64,000 bases of DNA from DASYML01 sp036399835 (lineage in GTDB: Bacteria > Acidobacteriota > Blastocatellia > Pyrinomonadales > Pyrinomonadaceae). Below the pieces are notes generated by a model that was not told where the DNA came from, did not search any database, and saw only the letters and a program-made list of their open reading frames with translations. Location: positions 1-64,000 of the forward strand of contig DASWMI010000080.1 in assembly GCA_036399835.1 (NCBI GenBank). Direction: 5' to 3'. The first letter of the stretch is position 1. Each line of letters opens with the position of its first letter. A program made the position numbers and the translations under genes. Shown here one piece after another: positions 9,427 to 17,389 of the stretch.

Positions 9427-10956
9427 TTACGCCGCGTCGGCTTTGGCTTGAGGTTTCCAGCGAAGGACCGGACGGCGCGCGGCGGCGGCTTCATCGAGGC
9501 GGCCTATGCGCGTGCTGTGCGGCGCGTTGAGTGCGAGTTCGGGGTTTTCCATCGCTTCGCGCGCGATGGAGCGCATGGCATCAATAAACTGGTCCAGCTC
9601 CTGCCTTCCGATGGACTCCGTCGGCTCAATCAGCATAGCGCCCTGCACGATGAGAGGAAAGTAGATGGTCATCGGATGAAAGCCGTAATCTATCAGTCGC
9701 TTGGCGATGTCGAGCGTGTGGACGCCCTTGCGCGACTGGCGCTTGTCCGTAAAGACGACCTCGTGCATCGGCGGAGCGTTAAAGGGTCTCTCGTAATCAG
9801 AGGCGAGACCGTGCGCGACGTAGCGCGCGTTGAGGACGGCGGCTTCGGTCGCCTCGCGTATGCCTTCGCGCCCGTGCGTTTCGATATAAGCGAGCGCGCG
9901 TACCATCATCCCGAAGTTTCCGAAAAAGGCTTTGACGCGACCGATGGATTGCGGGCGCGCAGAGTCTAAGCGGAAAAGGTCTCCATCCTTGACGATGCGC
10001 GGGACGGGCAGAAACGGCTCAAGCTCTTTTGTGCAACAGCATGGACCGCTGCCTGGTCCACCTCCGCCGTGCGGCGTAGAAAAAGTCTTGTGCAGATTGA
10101 GGTGAATCACGTCAACGCCCATGTCGCCTGGCCGCGCCACGCCGACCAGCGCGTTCATGTTTGCGCCGTCCATGTAAACCAGCCCGCCCGCTTCGTGTAT
10201 GATCCGGCAAATCTCCTGTATGTTTCTTTCAAAGAGTCCGAGCGTGTTCGGGTTAGTCAGCATCAGCCCGGCGACATCGCCGACCGCGCACAATTCTCTG
10301 AGGTGGTCCAGATCGGTTAGACCCTCCGCCGTCGAGCGGACAGACTTGACCGTAAAGCCTGAGAGATTGGCCGAGGCAGGATTGGTCCCGTGCGCCGAAT
10401 CGGGGATGAGCATCGTGCGTCGCCTGGCGGAAGCGCCTTCGCCGTCGCGCGCGTCTATGAAGGCGCGTATCAGCATGATGCCTGTCATCTCGCCGTGCGC
10501 GCCCGCGGCAGGTTGCAGAGAGATGCCGGCCAGCCCCGTAATCTCGGAAAGATATTGCTCAAGCTCGTAAATAACCTGCAAGGCTCCCTGCGCGTCCTCT
10601 GCGGGCGTGAGCGGATGAAGATTGGCAAAGCCTGGAATCCGCGCCACCTTCTCGTTAAGACGCGAGTTATATTTCATAGTGCAAGAGCCGAGCGGGTACA
10701 TGCCTAAGTCAATCGAATAATTCCAGGTCGAGATACGCGTGAAATGGCGCACCACGTCAACCTCGCTCACTTCCGGCATGCCTTCCAGATCGTCTTCGCG
10801 CCGGAACTCCGGCGGGATAATCTCGTCGAGCGGCGTTTCGTCAACGTCGAGCGGCGGCAGGCTGTAGCCTATGCGCCCGGGCTGCGAGCGCTCGAAGATG
10901 AGAGATTCGTTCTGCGAGATGTGCGGAGTGACCTTTGTGATGTTTGTTGATTTCAT
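9427..10956 (-). CDS. gcvPB: Glycine dehydrogenase (decarboxylating) subunit 2, P-protein beta half
   Basis: 509 residues from ATG 10956; an in-frame TTG at 10998 would add 14 unrelated residues. It is the C-terminal half of the split P-protein, which binds PLP and decarboxylates glycine, passing the aminomethyl group to lipoyl-GcvH. The PLP lysine lies in LHKTFSTPHGGGGPGSGP (about residue 290). SCTMKYN, AGAHGE and DSAHGTNPASA are typical of the family. It is the last gene of gcvT-gcvH-gcvPA-gcvPB, 45 bases after gcvPA, and probably forms an alpha2beta2 enzyme with it. Confidence 0.97.
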   Translation of the reverse strand: MKSTNITKVTPHISQNESLIFERSQPGRIGYSLPPLDVDETPLDEIIPPEFRREDDLEGMPEVSEVDVVRHFTRISTWNYSIDLGMYPLGSCTMKYNSRLNEKVARIPGFANLHPLTPAEDAQGALQVIYELEQYLSEITGLAGISLQPAAGAHGEMTGIMLIRAFIDARDGEGASARRRTMLIPDSAHGTNPASANLSGFTVKSVRSTAEGLTDLDHLRELCAVGDVAGLMLTNPNTLGLFERNIQEICRIIHEAGGLVYMDGANMNALVGVARPGDMGVDVIHLNLHKTFSTPHGGGGPGSGPCCCTKELEPFLPVPRIVKDGDLFRLDSARPQSIGRVKAFFGNFGMMVRALAYIETHGREGIREATEAAVLNARYVAHGLASDYERPFNAPPMHEVVFTDKRQSRKGVHTLDIAKRLIDYGFHPMTIYFPLIVQGAMLIEPTESIGRQELDQFIDAMRSIAREAMENPELALNAPHSTRIGRLDEAAAARRPVLRWKPQAKADAA

Positions 10957-11001
10957 GCAGCCAACTATCTGATTGGACCAGCTAAGCGGATGGACCAATG
11001 G

Positions 11002-12351
11002 TTAAATAGTTAAATCCCTCAATCCTTCTGCAAGCGCGTCAATCTCTGCGCGCGAGTTGGTCTCTGTGACGCAGACGAGAAAATCCTGGGGGCTGTCCGC
11101 GAAGTAGCGCGAGAGCGCAAGCCCGCCGGTGATGTTCTTCTCGCGCGAGAGACGCTGCAAGAGTCCTGTGGCTTCGACGGGTGCGCGCACGACAAATTCG
11201 TTAAAGCGCGGCGCAGAGAAGGGGAGCGAGAAGCCTTCAATTTGAGAGATGCTGCGCGCGGCATAGGCTGCCTTCTGCGCGCATTGCGTGGCGACCTCCT
11301 GAAGACCGCGCCGTCCCATCGTCTCCATGTAAATGGTCGCGGCCAGCGCGATCAGCCCTTCGTTGGTACAAATGTTTGAAGTGGCCTTCTCGCGGCGTAT
11401 GTGCTGCTCGCGCGTGGCGAGCGTGAGCACGAAGCCGCGACGGCCTTCCTTGTCGAAGGCTTCGCCGACAAGCCTGCCAGGAAGCTGGCGCGCAAACTTA
11501 TCGCGCGTGGCGAAGAGTCCCAGGTATGGACCACCGAAGGAGAGCGGGACGCCGAACGACTGCCCTTCGGCCACCAGGATGTCTGCGCCGCACGCGCCGG
11601 GCGAGCGCAGCAATCCGAGCGAGACGGATTCCGCCACTGCGACGACCAGCAGCGCGCCGACAGCATGTGCACGCTCGGCCAGCGCGCGCACGTCCTCTAA
11701 GCAGCCAAAGAAATTCGGAGATTGAATGACGAGCGCGGCGGTTTGCTGGTCCAGAGCCTCTAAGGCTTCCGCGGAGGTCTGCCCCGTTTGCGGGTCGAAA
11801 TCCACACGCTGCAACTCTATCCCGGCGTGCCGGACGTATGTGTCCGCCACTTCCAGATATTCCGGATGCAGCGCCGAGGAGGCTATAACTTTGCTGCGCC
11901 GCGTGACGCGCTCGGCCATGAGCACGGCTTCGGCGACGGAAGTCGAGCCGTCATACATCGAAGCATTGGCGACATCCATGCCCGTTAACTGGCAGACGAG
12001 CGTTTGAAACTCGAAGATGGCCTGGAGCGTGCCCTGCGAGATTTCCGGTTGATAGGGCGTGTAGGCCGTAAAGAATTCCGAGCGTTGGATGAGATGGTCC
12101 ACGATGGTCGGCGCATAATGCGAGTAAGCGCCCGCACCCAGAAAGCTCGGTCGCCGCGCGGCTCGGTTGCGCGAGGCGAGGCTTTCAAAGCGGGCCAGCA
12201 ATTCCATCTCAGAGATGGCAGCGGGAATCTTGAGCTGGTCCAGAAGCCTGAGTTCTGCCGGAATTGAATCGAAGAGTTCTGCCGCCGAATTAAGGCCGAC
12301 CACACGGAGCATCTCGGCGCGTTCTTCCGGTGCGTTTGGAATATAGCGCAA
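11002..12351 (-). CDS. gcvPA: Glycine dehydrogenase (decarboxylating) subunit 1, P-protein alpha half
   Basis: 449 residues, the usual length. MRYIPNAPEERAEMLRVVG at the start, SFLGAGAYSHYAPTIVDHL, PYQPEISQGTLQAIFEFQT and NASMYDGSTSVAEAVLMA are diagnostic of the N-terminal half of split P-protein. This half lacks the PLP lysine but completes the active site with GcvPB. Seven bases separate its start from the gcvH stop, so the two are co-transcribed and probably translationally linked. Confidence 0.97.
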   Translation of the reverse strand: MRYIPNAPEERAEMLRVVGLNSAAELFDSIPAELRLLDQLKIPAAISEMELLARFESLASRNRAARRPSFLGAGAYSHYAPTIVDHLIQRSEFFTAYTPYQPEISQGTLQAIFEFQTLVCQLTGMDVANASMYDGSTSVAEAVLMAERVTRRSKVIASSALHPEYLEVADTYVRHAGIELQRVDFDPQTGQTSAEALEALDQQTAALVIQSPNFFGCLEDVRALAERAHAVGALLVVAVAESVSLGLLRSPGACGADILVAEGQSFGVPLSFGGPYLGLFATRDKFARQLPGRLVGEAFDKEGRRGFVLTLATREQHIRREKATSNICTNEGLIALAATIYMETMGRRGLQEVATQCAQKAAYAARSISQIEGFSLPFSAPRFNEFVVRAPVEATGLLQRLSREKNITGGLALSRYFADSPQDFLVCVTETNSRAEIDALAEGLRDLTI

Positions 12352-12358
12352 TTTCTAT

Positions 12359-12745
12359 TTACTCCGCTTTCGTAAAGTCTTCATACTCGGCGGCGGTCAA
12401 CAGGCTATCAACCTCGCCCGCGTCGCCGAGCCTGATGCGCATCATCCAGCCTTCGCCATAGGGGTCCGAGTTGACCTTCTCAGGCTCATCCTGCAAAGAC
12501 TCGTTGACTTCGAGGACTTCGCCGGAGACGGGCGTGAAAATTTCCGAGACGGCCTTAACAGACTCAACATTGCCGATTGATTCGTTGGCCGTAAAGGTTT
12601 CTCCGGCCTTCGGCAGTTCGACGTAGACGACATCGCCGAGCGAATTCTGCGCATAGTCCGTGATACCGACGACGCCCACTTCGCCTTCAACTCTGACCCA
12701 CTCGTGATCCTTGCTGTAATGTAAATCCTCTGGAACGTTTGCCAT
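12359..12745 (-). CDS. gcvH: Glycine cleavage system H protein
   Basis: 128 residues from the ATG at 12745, which has a strong AAAGGAG site 5-6 bases upstream; a longer reading frame to 12802 would add 19 residues without such a site. It carries the lipoyl swinging arm that shuttles the aminomethyl group between P and T proteins. The lipoylated lysine is in NVESVKAVSE (Lys64). DLHYSKDHEWV at the N-terminus and the YEDF end are typical. It lies between gcvT and gcvPA. Confidence 0.97.
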   Translation of the reverse strand: MANVPEDLHYSKDHEWVRVEGEVGVVGITDYAQNSLGDVVYVELPKAGETFTANESIGNVESVKAVSEIFTPVSGEVLEVNESLQDEPEKVNSDPYGEGWMMRIRLGDAGEVDSLLTAAEYEDFTKAE

Positions 12746-12789
12746 GAATCTCCTTTTCGAGAGCGATGAGAGATCAGCGATAAAAGGTC

Positions 12790-12845
12790 CGTCAATCGTC
12801 AATCGTCAGTGGACCAAATAGCTTTTCTCTGATTGACGATTGACG
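12790..12845. repeat. 15-bp perfect inverted repeat between gcvH and gcvT
   Basis: CGTCAATCGTCAATC (12790-12804) and its exact reverse complement (12831-12845) enclose 26 bases that contain a TGGACCA heptamer. The arm is a tandem CGTCAAT word shared with the hairpin after gcvPB. It lies inside the operon, so it may set the ratio of GcvT to GcvH-P or the mRNA's stability. Confidence 0.75.
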
Positions 12846-12877
12846 CTCCAAGTCTCTTCTTATCGCGTCTCAACTCA

Positions 12878-14002
12878 TCACTGTTTTGTTCTTTTGTAAA
12901 ATGGCGTGGGCACAATCTGCGCGGCGATAGAGCGGCCACGCACGTCAACCTGTATCTGCTGGCCCACGCCGGCAAATTCGACGGGCACATAGGCCAGTCC
13001 GATGTTCTTCTTCAAAAAGGGCGCGGGGCTGCCCGAAGTGACGCGGCCCACGCGCTCGCCCTCGATTAACACATCCTGCTCGTCGCGTGCGATGCCGCGC
13101 TCCGTTATCTCGAAGCCGACGAGCTTGCGCTTAATACCTTCTTCCTTCTGTTTGGCAAGCGCCTCGCGCCCGTTGAAATCTCCCTTGTTCAACTTGCAAA
13201 TCCATCCGAGGTTGGCTTCCAAAAGCGTCGTCTCTTCCGTAATCTCGTGGCCGTAGAGAGCCATCGCGGCTTCGAGCCTGAGCGTGTTGCGCGCGGCCAG
13301 CCCGCAGGGCAGCACACCCTCCGGCGTCCCGTGCTTGCCCGCATCGAGCATCCTGTCCCAGAGTTGCTCGGCCTTGTCCGAAGCGGCGTAGACTTCAAAG
13401 CCGTCCTCGCCCGTATAGCCCGTCCGCGAGACAATCGCAGGAATGCCGTCAACCGTGCCCTCGCGAAAATGGTAATACTTGACCTCTTCGAGCGGTACAT
13501 CCGTCAGCGGTTGGAGGATGCTCAGAGCGTCAGGGCCTTGCAGCGCAATCTGGCAATAATCTGCCGAGACATTACGAAGCTGGACTAGCTCATCTTTTTG
13601 ATGAGAGGTAATCCATTCCCAGTCTTTCGGCGTGGTTGAGGCGTTGACGACGAGCAGCAGATGGTCCTCGGCGAAACGATAGACGAGCAGGTCGTCAACG
13701 ACCGTGCCCGCGGGCGTCGTCAGAGCGGAGTATTGCGCCTGCCCGTCAACGAGCTTGGAGGCATCGTTCGAGCAGAGCCGATTGACGAAGGGGATGGCAT
13801 CGGGGCCGCGCACGTCAATCTCGCCCATGTGCGAGACATCGAAGAGGCCCGCGTGCGTGCGCGTGCGCAAGTGCTCTTCGACCGTCCCGGAAGGATACTG
13901 GACCGGCATGTCCCACCCGCCAAAATCAACCATCCGCGCGGCCAGGCGGCGATGCGCAGTATTCAAGGGCGTCTGTTTGAGCGTCGTCGGTGCAGTGGTC
14001 AA
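12878..14002 (-). CDS. gcvT: Aminomethyltransferase, glycine cleavage T protein
   Basis: 374 residues. It transfers the methylene group from aminomethyl-GcvH to tetrahydrofolate, releasing ammonia. LNTAHRRLAARMVDFGGWDMPVQY, GLFDVSHMGEI, DDLLVYR and YTGEDGFEVY are family signatures. The start is taken as TTG at 14002 because a perfect AGGAGG lies six bases upstream (14014-14009). The next upstream start, a GTG at 14020, would place that site inside the coding sequence. It is first in the gcv operon, behind a sigma70-type promoter at 14072-14100. Confidence 0.95.
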   Translation of the reverse strand: MTTAPTTLKQTPLNTAHRRLAARMVDFGGWDMPVQYPSGTVEEHLRTRTHAGLFDVSHMGEIDVRGPDAIPFVNRLCSNDASKLVDGQAQYSALTTPAGTVVDDLLVYRFAEDHLLLVVNASTTPKDWEWITSHQKDELVQLRNVSADYCQIALQGPDALSILQPLTDVPLEEVKYYHFREGTVDGIPAIVSRTGYTGEDGFEVYAASDKAEQLWDRMLDAGKHGTPEGVLPCGLAARNTLRLEAAMALYGHEITEETTLLEANLGWICKLNKGDFNGREALAKQKEEGIKRKLVGFEITERGIARDEQDVLIEGERVGRVTSGSPAPFLKKNIGLAYVPVEFAGVGQQIQVDVRGRSIAAQIVPTPFYKRTKQ

Positions 14003-14071
14003 GCTTGGCCTCCTACACACCTCTCGGGTGAGTTAATCCGGCTCTGTACATCATGAATTGAATGAAACCGC

Positions 14072-14100
14072 AAACTAGCACGGCGCAGGCAGTGCGTCAA
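14072..14100 (-). promoter_or_regulatory. Candidate promoter of the gcv operon
   Basis: TTGACG (14100-14095), 17 bases and TAGTTT (14077-14072) on the minus strand, about 70 bases before the gcvT start. The short leader leaves no room for a glycine riboswitch. Confidence 0.5.
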
Positions 14101-14173
14101 GCGGGTTGCGGGAATAGTAGCCGTGGATGATTCGGCTTCTTTTATAATGGATTTCGTTTGGAGGAAGAGAAGA

Positions 14174-14194
14174 CTCGAAGGCCCAGGCTTCGAG
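14174..14194 (-). terminator. Probable terminator of the sigma/anti-sigma operon
   Basis: CTCGAAG, a 7-base loop and CTTCGAG form a hairpin 35 bases past the anti-sigma stop. On the minus strand it is followed by a T-rich TCTTCTCTTCC tail. Confidence 0.5.
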
Positions 14195-14228
14195 AGTTGA
14201 GACTATATCTTGAGGGCCGAGCGCGCCT

Positions 14229-15041
14229 TTAGTATCCGCGGTCTATGACATCCACCTTCTGTATGCGAAAGACGACGCGCATAGTCTTTGGACGGCGGTC
14301 AAAGGCAGCCGGGACAAAGGCAGGGTCTTTGCGCAGGGCGGATTCAAAATCTTCGAGCATACGGCTGTCGCGCGGGGCTTGCATGACGCTCGCCAGCGAT
14401 GCGCTCCCGTTGCTGTAAACATCCGTCACGACCAGCATATCATCGTCAGCATCTTCCGTGTGGCCGTGAGAGGTCGAGCGCGTCAGTGTGGCGAGCGCGC
14501 CGCCCGGGTCTAGACTTGGCGATTCGACCGTTAGTGGTCCACGCAGCGCGGCGTAGACATTGGCGGCGACGGGCTTGGTAATATCCAGAGGCTCGCTCGC
14601 ACGGTTGAGATTGATAATCGTGAGGGTCACTTCCTCCTGCTCGCGGTTTGCCATTTCGGCTTCGCGCAGCGCGCGCAGATGCGGGCGCAGGCTGGTGAAC
14701 ATGACAAAGAAAAGCAGGACGGAGGCCAGCGAGCCAATCGTGTAGGGCATCACCCAGGGCTTGACCCACTGCGAGAGACGCACGCCGAGCGGGCGCATAG
14801 CCTGTCTCTGACGGGCGGCGGCCTCTATCGCCAGCCGCGACGAGATGGAGGAAGCGAGACCTGCCGGCGCTATGGGGCGCTCAAGCATCGCCAGGCTTCT
14901 CCTGAGCGCGCGCGTCTCCGCCAGATGCGCGCGGCACAGGGGGCACTGCTGTAGATGCTCATCGCAGGCGAGGCGCGCTGAGAGCGCCAATTCGTCGTCT
15001 GCGTAAAGCGAGAGAGCCTGTTGTGTTTCCTGGCAAGACAT
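14229..15041 (-). CDS. Anti-sigma factor with zinc-finger (zf-HC2) domain and one TM helix
   Basis: 270 residues from the ATG at 15041 (MSCQETQQ); upstream residues of the longer frame are unrelated. The N-terminus carries the ZAS motif H-x3-C-x2-C (EHLQQCPLC) used to hold an ECF sigma factor. A TM helix (TIGSLASVLLFFVMFTSL, about 105-122) leads to an external domain of about 145 residues. It is in the same orientation and downstream of the ECF sigma gene at 15393-16049, its obvious partner. Unusually, the two are 351 bases apart because a MITE-like element lies between them. Confidence 0.85.
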   Translation of the reverse strand: MSCQETQQALSLYADDELALSARLACDEHLQQCPLCRAHLAETRALRRSLAMLERPIAPAGLASSISSRLAIEAAARQRQAMRPLGVRLSQWVKPWVMPYTIGSLASVLLFFVMFTSLRPHLRALREAEMANREQEEVTLTIINLNRASEPLDITKPVAANVYAALRGPLTVESPSLDPGGALATLTRSTSHGHTEDADDDMLVVTDVYSNGSASLASVMQAPRDSRMLEDFESALRKDPAFVPAAFDRRPKTMRVVFRIQKVDVIDRGY

Positions 15042-15117
15042 AAAATTCTGAAGACCAGAGGTCAGAGATGAAAGCTTAGTGTGTAGTCTTTGCTTTTCAC
15101 TAATCTTCCGTCCTCTA

Positions 15118-15384
15118 CTTTCGGGCGAATGGCTGGCCGACCCCGGCTGCTTCCTCCTTAATGAAGGAAGCAACTCCGGCGCGGGCTTCAGGTGGACCAG
15201 ACGGCTCTTGATGCAGGCGAAGCTTATTCAACGGGTGTTGCTGGCCGCGTTTTCAAAATCGCCTGCCTGCGGAAATCCGTATGGCCTCGAATGTCACCCA
15301 ACGTCCCGAACCGCTTTCGTCACTTCGACCCAAATGGCACCGAGTTTTTGGTGAAGCCGGGGCGGGGCAGCCATTCGCCCAAAA
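15118..15384. mobile_element. MITE-like element between sigma and anti-sigma genes
   Basis: A 267-base segment is bounded by 30-base terminal inverted repeats that match at 26 positions. Their core is GGGCGAATGGCTG at 15123-15135 and CAGCCATTCGCCC at 15368-15380. The four bases TCTA flank both ends (15114-15117 and 15385-15388), a possible target duplication. No transposase is encoded. An inner hairpin (GCTTCCT/AGGAAGC, 15149-15171) is present. A structured RNA is the alternative reading. The family is not one I recognise. Confidence 0.5.
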
Positions 15385-15392
15385 TCTAAAAT

Positions 15393-16049
15393 TTACAAAG
15401 AGCTACCGATTCTGCGGCGCAGCTCCAATCGGCCACGCGAGAGCCTGGATTTGACCGTCCCGAGGCTCATGTCAAGGGCGACGGCAATCTCTTCATAGCT
15501 TAGCCCTTCGACATCGCGCAGGATTAAGACTTCGCGAAAAGGGCGGCTCAACGAATGGAGCGCCGTGCGCAAAGTGGTTTCACGCTCGCGTGCCAGCGTC
15601 TCCTGCTCGGGGTCCGGCTGACTATCACGCAGGCTGTCGGAGAGAGGCTCTTCGCGCTCTCCAAAGCTGGCATCAATCGAAACAGTCGCCTCGCGTCGTC
15701 GCCTGCGCCACCAGCGCCAGCGGTTGCGCGCCTGGTTGATGGCGATGCGATAAATCCAGGTCTTCAAATCCGCGTCGCCGCGAAACCGCTCGATGTTCTG
15801 GAAGACGCGCAGGAAAGTTTCCTGCGTCAAATCGCGCGCCTCCTCAGCATCTTCCGTCAGCCGATACAGCAGCGCGTAAACCTCGCCTGAGCGCTCATGC
15901 ACCAGGCGGTCGAAAGCAGCCGCATCGCCCGCGCGTAATCTTTCAATGAACTGCGCCTCGGCAGACGAACGGGCTTCTGCCGGGGTCGCCGCAGCGGCCT
16001 GCTCCAGTTCTACCTGCCCGCGGAGGGCGATTGGCTCTCCGAAGCTCAC
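15393..16049 (-). CDS. ECF RNA polymerase sigma factor, RpoE-like
   Basis: 218 residues, starting at GTG 16049. Region 2 (about 38-105: VYALLYRLTEDAEEARDLTQETFLRVFQNIERF ... LKTWIYRIAINQARN) and region 4 (about 155-215: LSRPFREVLILRDVEGLSYEEIAVALDMSLGTVKSRLSRGR) are both intact. An N-terminal tail of about 28 residues is Ala-rich, and a basic WRWWRRRRR stretch follows region 2. A sigma-E-type promoter (GGAACAT, 16 bases, TCTAA) lies upstream, which suggests that it activates its own gene, as envelope-stress sigma factors often do. The anti-sigma gene follows. Confidence 0.93.
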   Translation of the reverse strand: MSFGEPIALRGQVELEQAAAATPAEARSSAEAQFIERLRAGDAAAFDRLVHERSGEVYALLYRLTEDAEEARDLTQETFLRVFQNIERFRGDADLKTWIYRIAINQARNRWRWWRRRRREATVSIDASFGEREEPLSDSLRDSQPDPEQETLARERETTLRTALHSLSRPFREVLILRDVEGLSYEEIAVALDMSLGTVKSRLSRGRLELRRRIGSSL

Positions 16050-16065
16050 TCGTTACCCCCGACGG

Positions 16066-16106
16066 CGGGGAGCGATCCACAGTTGCCGAGACCCCGTCGC
16101 TCCCCG
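16066..16106. repeat. GC-rich hairpin in the sigma gene leader
   Basis: CGGGGAGCGA (16066-16075) and TCGCTCCCCG (16097-16106) form a perfect 10-bp stem between the ECF-type promoter and the GTG start, ending 17 bases before the start codon. It could affect translation of the sigma factor. Confidence 0.6.
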
Positions 16107-16119
16107 AGCAGCCGACACT

Positions 16120-16147
16120 TTAGACACTGCCCGCGCCCAAATGTTCC
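16120..16147 (-). promoter_or_regulatory. Sigma-E-type promoter upstream of the ECF sigma gene
   Basis: On the minus strand GGAACAT (16147-16141), exactly 16 bases and TCTAA (16124-16120) match the E. coli sigma-E pattern GGAACTT-N16-TCTRA at 11 of 12 positions. It lies 70 bases upstream of the sigma factor start, as expected for autoregulation. Confidence 0.6.
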
Positions 16148-16327
16148 CGAAATTATTTTCATCCAAAGGGAAGCCTCCTGCGCTGCCTTTAATCAGTTAA
16201 AGCCAGCGGACCACAGCCCCGGCATGGTTCTGGTCCAGACGGGGGTTTCTACACCTTTGATGATGAATCCGGCTCATCAGGTTAATAAATCTACTTGTCA
16301 GGCACGTTTCGCGGGCACGTTGGCGCG

Positions 16328-16356
16328 AGCGTAGCATGCGTCCCGCGGGCCGTCAA
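16328..16356 (-). promoter_or_regulatory. Distal sigma70-type promoter of the sigma/anti-sigma operon
   Basis: TTGACG (16356-16351), 17 bases and TACGCT (16333-16328) on the minus strand, about 280 bases before the sigma start. It could provide basal expression beside the ECF-type promoter. The 425-base region 16050-16474 holds this, the ECF-type promoter, the leader hairpin and the divergent promoter, and no gene. Confidence 0.45.
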
Positions 16357-16377
16357 ACCTTTCTCCGATTCGCTTGC

Positions 16378-16406
16378 TTGACAAGCTCTGAGACGGGCCG
16401 TTAGAG
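16378..16406 (+). promoter_or_regulatory. Candidate promoter of the TPR protein gene
   Basis: TTGACA (16378-16383), 17 bases and TTAGAG (16401-16406), about 70 bases before the GTG start. It is divergent from the sigma operon promoters. Confidence 0.45.
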
Positions 16407-16474
16407 TGATTCTTTCGCCCGCCAGCCGGTAAAATGAACGCACCAGTCTGTGCAGACTTGCAAGAGGAAAAGAC

Positions 16475-17287
16475 GTGGCTAAGTACAACAAGAAACGAGC
16501 ACGCGAACTCAAACACGACAAATTCCGCGATACGACGATGAGCCTCCTGGACCGTCTCGGCGACAGGCTCGAAGGCAAAGGGCGCACTATTCTCTACGGC
16601 ATCGCGGCCTTGATCGCGCTCGCCATCATCATCGGTGTCTTTAGCTCCTGGCGCGCACGCAAGGCCGACGAAGCACGGCGCGCCCTCGGTCGCGCGATAG
16701 AGATTGCGACAACGCCCGTCTCGCCCGCGCCGCTCCCTGGTTCGACCGCGCCCAACTTCCCGACGGAGAGCGCGCGTGCGCAGAGGGCCGTCGAAGAGTT
16801 TCAGAAGGTCGCGGATAAGTACGGCGACCCCTACCGCGAAACGGCGCGCTACTTTATCGCCACGAATCAATTATCGCTGGACCGCAACAAGGGCATCAGC
16901 GATCTCGAAGCTCTAGCCAAAAGCGGTGACCCTGAGGTCGCCACGCTCTCCAGATTTGCTCTCGCGCAGGCCAAGGAGGCCGACGGTAAGTATGACGAAG
17001 CGGCGGCCCTCTATAGCGAGCTTGCCAGGCAGAACTCCACGCTCATCACGCCGGAGGTAGCCAATCTGCGACTCGCCTTCATCTACGAAAAGCAGGGCAA
17101 GAAAAAAGAGGCCGCGGACATCTTCTTCAATATCGCCAACGCCGCGCGCAACGCCAAAGATAAAGACAACAAGCCGCTGCCACAGACCGGAGCCGCGCGC
17201 GAGGCCGCCCAAGAGCTGCAAAAGCTGGACCCAGACCGCTTCGCACAACTTCCGCCAGATGCTCCGCTCAGCGGATTCCCGTCATAA
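16475..17287 (+). CDS. Membrane-anchored TPR-like protein (YfgM-type)
   Basis: 270 residues, starting at GTG 16475 with AGAGGA eight bases upstream. A basic cytoplasmic N-terminus (KYNKKRARELKHDKFRD) precedes one TM helix (ILYGIAALIALAIIIGVFSSW, about 39-59). The rest is a helical repeat region (AVEEFQKVADKYGDPYRETARYF, TLSRFALAQAKEADGKYDEAAALYSEL, LRLAFIYEKQGKKKEAADIFF) like the TPR_21/YfgM family. In E. coli YfgM works with periplasmic chaperones and the Sec translocon; a similar role here is inference. It is followed by a long hairpin and the YdjM-type gene. Confidence 0.75.
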   Translation: MAKYNKKRARELKHDKFRDTTMSLLDRLGDRLEGKGRTILYGIAALIALAIIIGVFSSWRARKADEARRALGRAIEIATTPVSPAPLPGSTAPNFPTESARAQRAVEEFQKVADKYGDPYRETARYFIATNQLSLDRNKGISDLEALAKSGDPEVATLSRFALAQAKEADGKYDEAAALYSELARQNSTLITPEVANLRLAFIYEKQGKKKEAADIFFNIANAARNAKDKDNKPLPQTGAAREAAQELQKLDPDRFAQLPPDAPLSGFPS

Positions 17288-17289
17288 AC

Positions 17290-17380
17290 AGTCTGGAGTC
17301 TGAGAGTCTGGAGTCAAAAGCAACAGAACTGTCTTTCGGCCTTTGACTCATGACTCCAGACTCTCGGACTCTCAGACTCC
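17290..17380. repeat. Long inverted repeat built of AGTCTGGAGTC words
   Basis: Left arm at about 17290-17320 repeats GTCTGGAGTC and GTCTGAGAGTC; right arm at 17341-17380 is its near-perfect complement, with a loop of about 20 bases. It fills the gap between two plus-strand genes. The same word forms the hairpin between nuoD and nuoC. Confidence 0.75.
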
Positions 17381-17389
17381 TTGAGTTGA

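Noticed and set aside
14003..14228. Glycine riboswitch upstream of gcvT
   Set aside because: The promoter leaves a leader of only about 70 bases and no GGAGAG-type aptamer core is present.
15192..15389. 65-codon ORF inside the MITE-like element
   Set aside because: It ends in the terminal inverted repeat and has no ribosome-binding site; more likely chance coding in a repeat, though copies elsewhere could change this.
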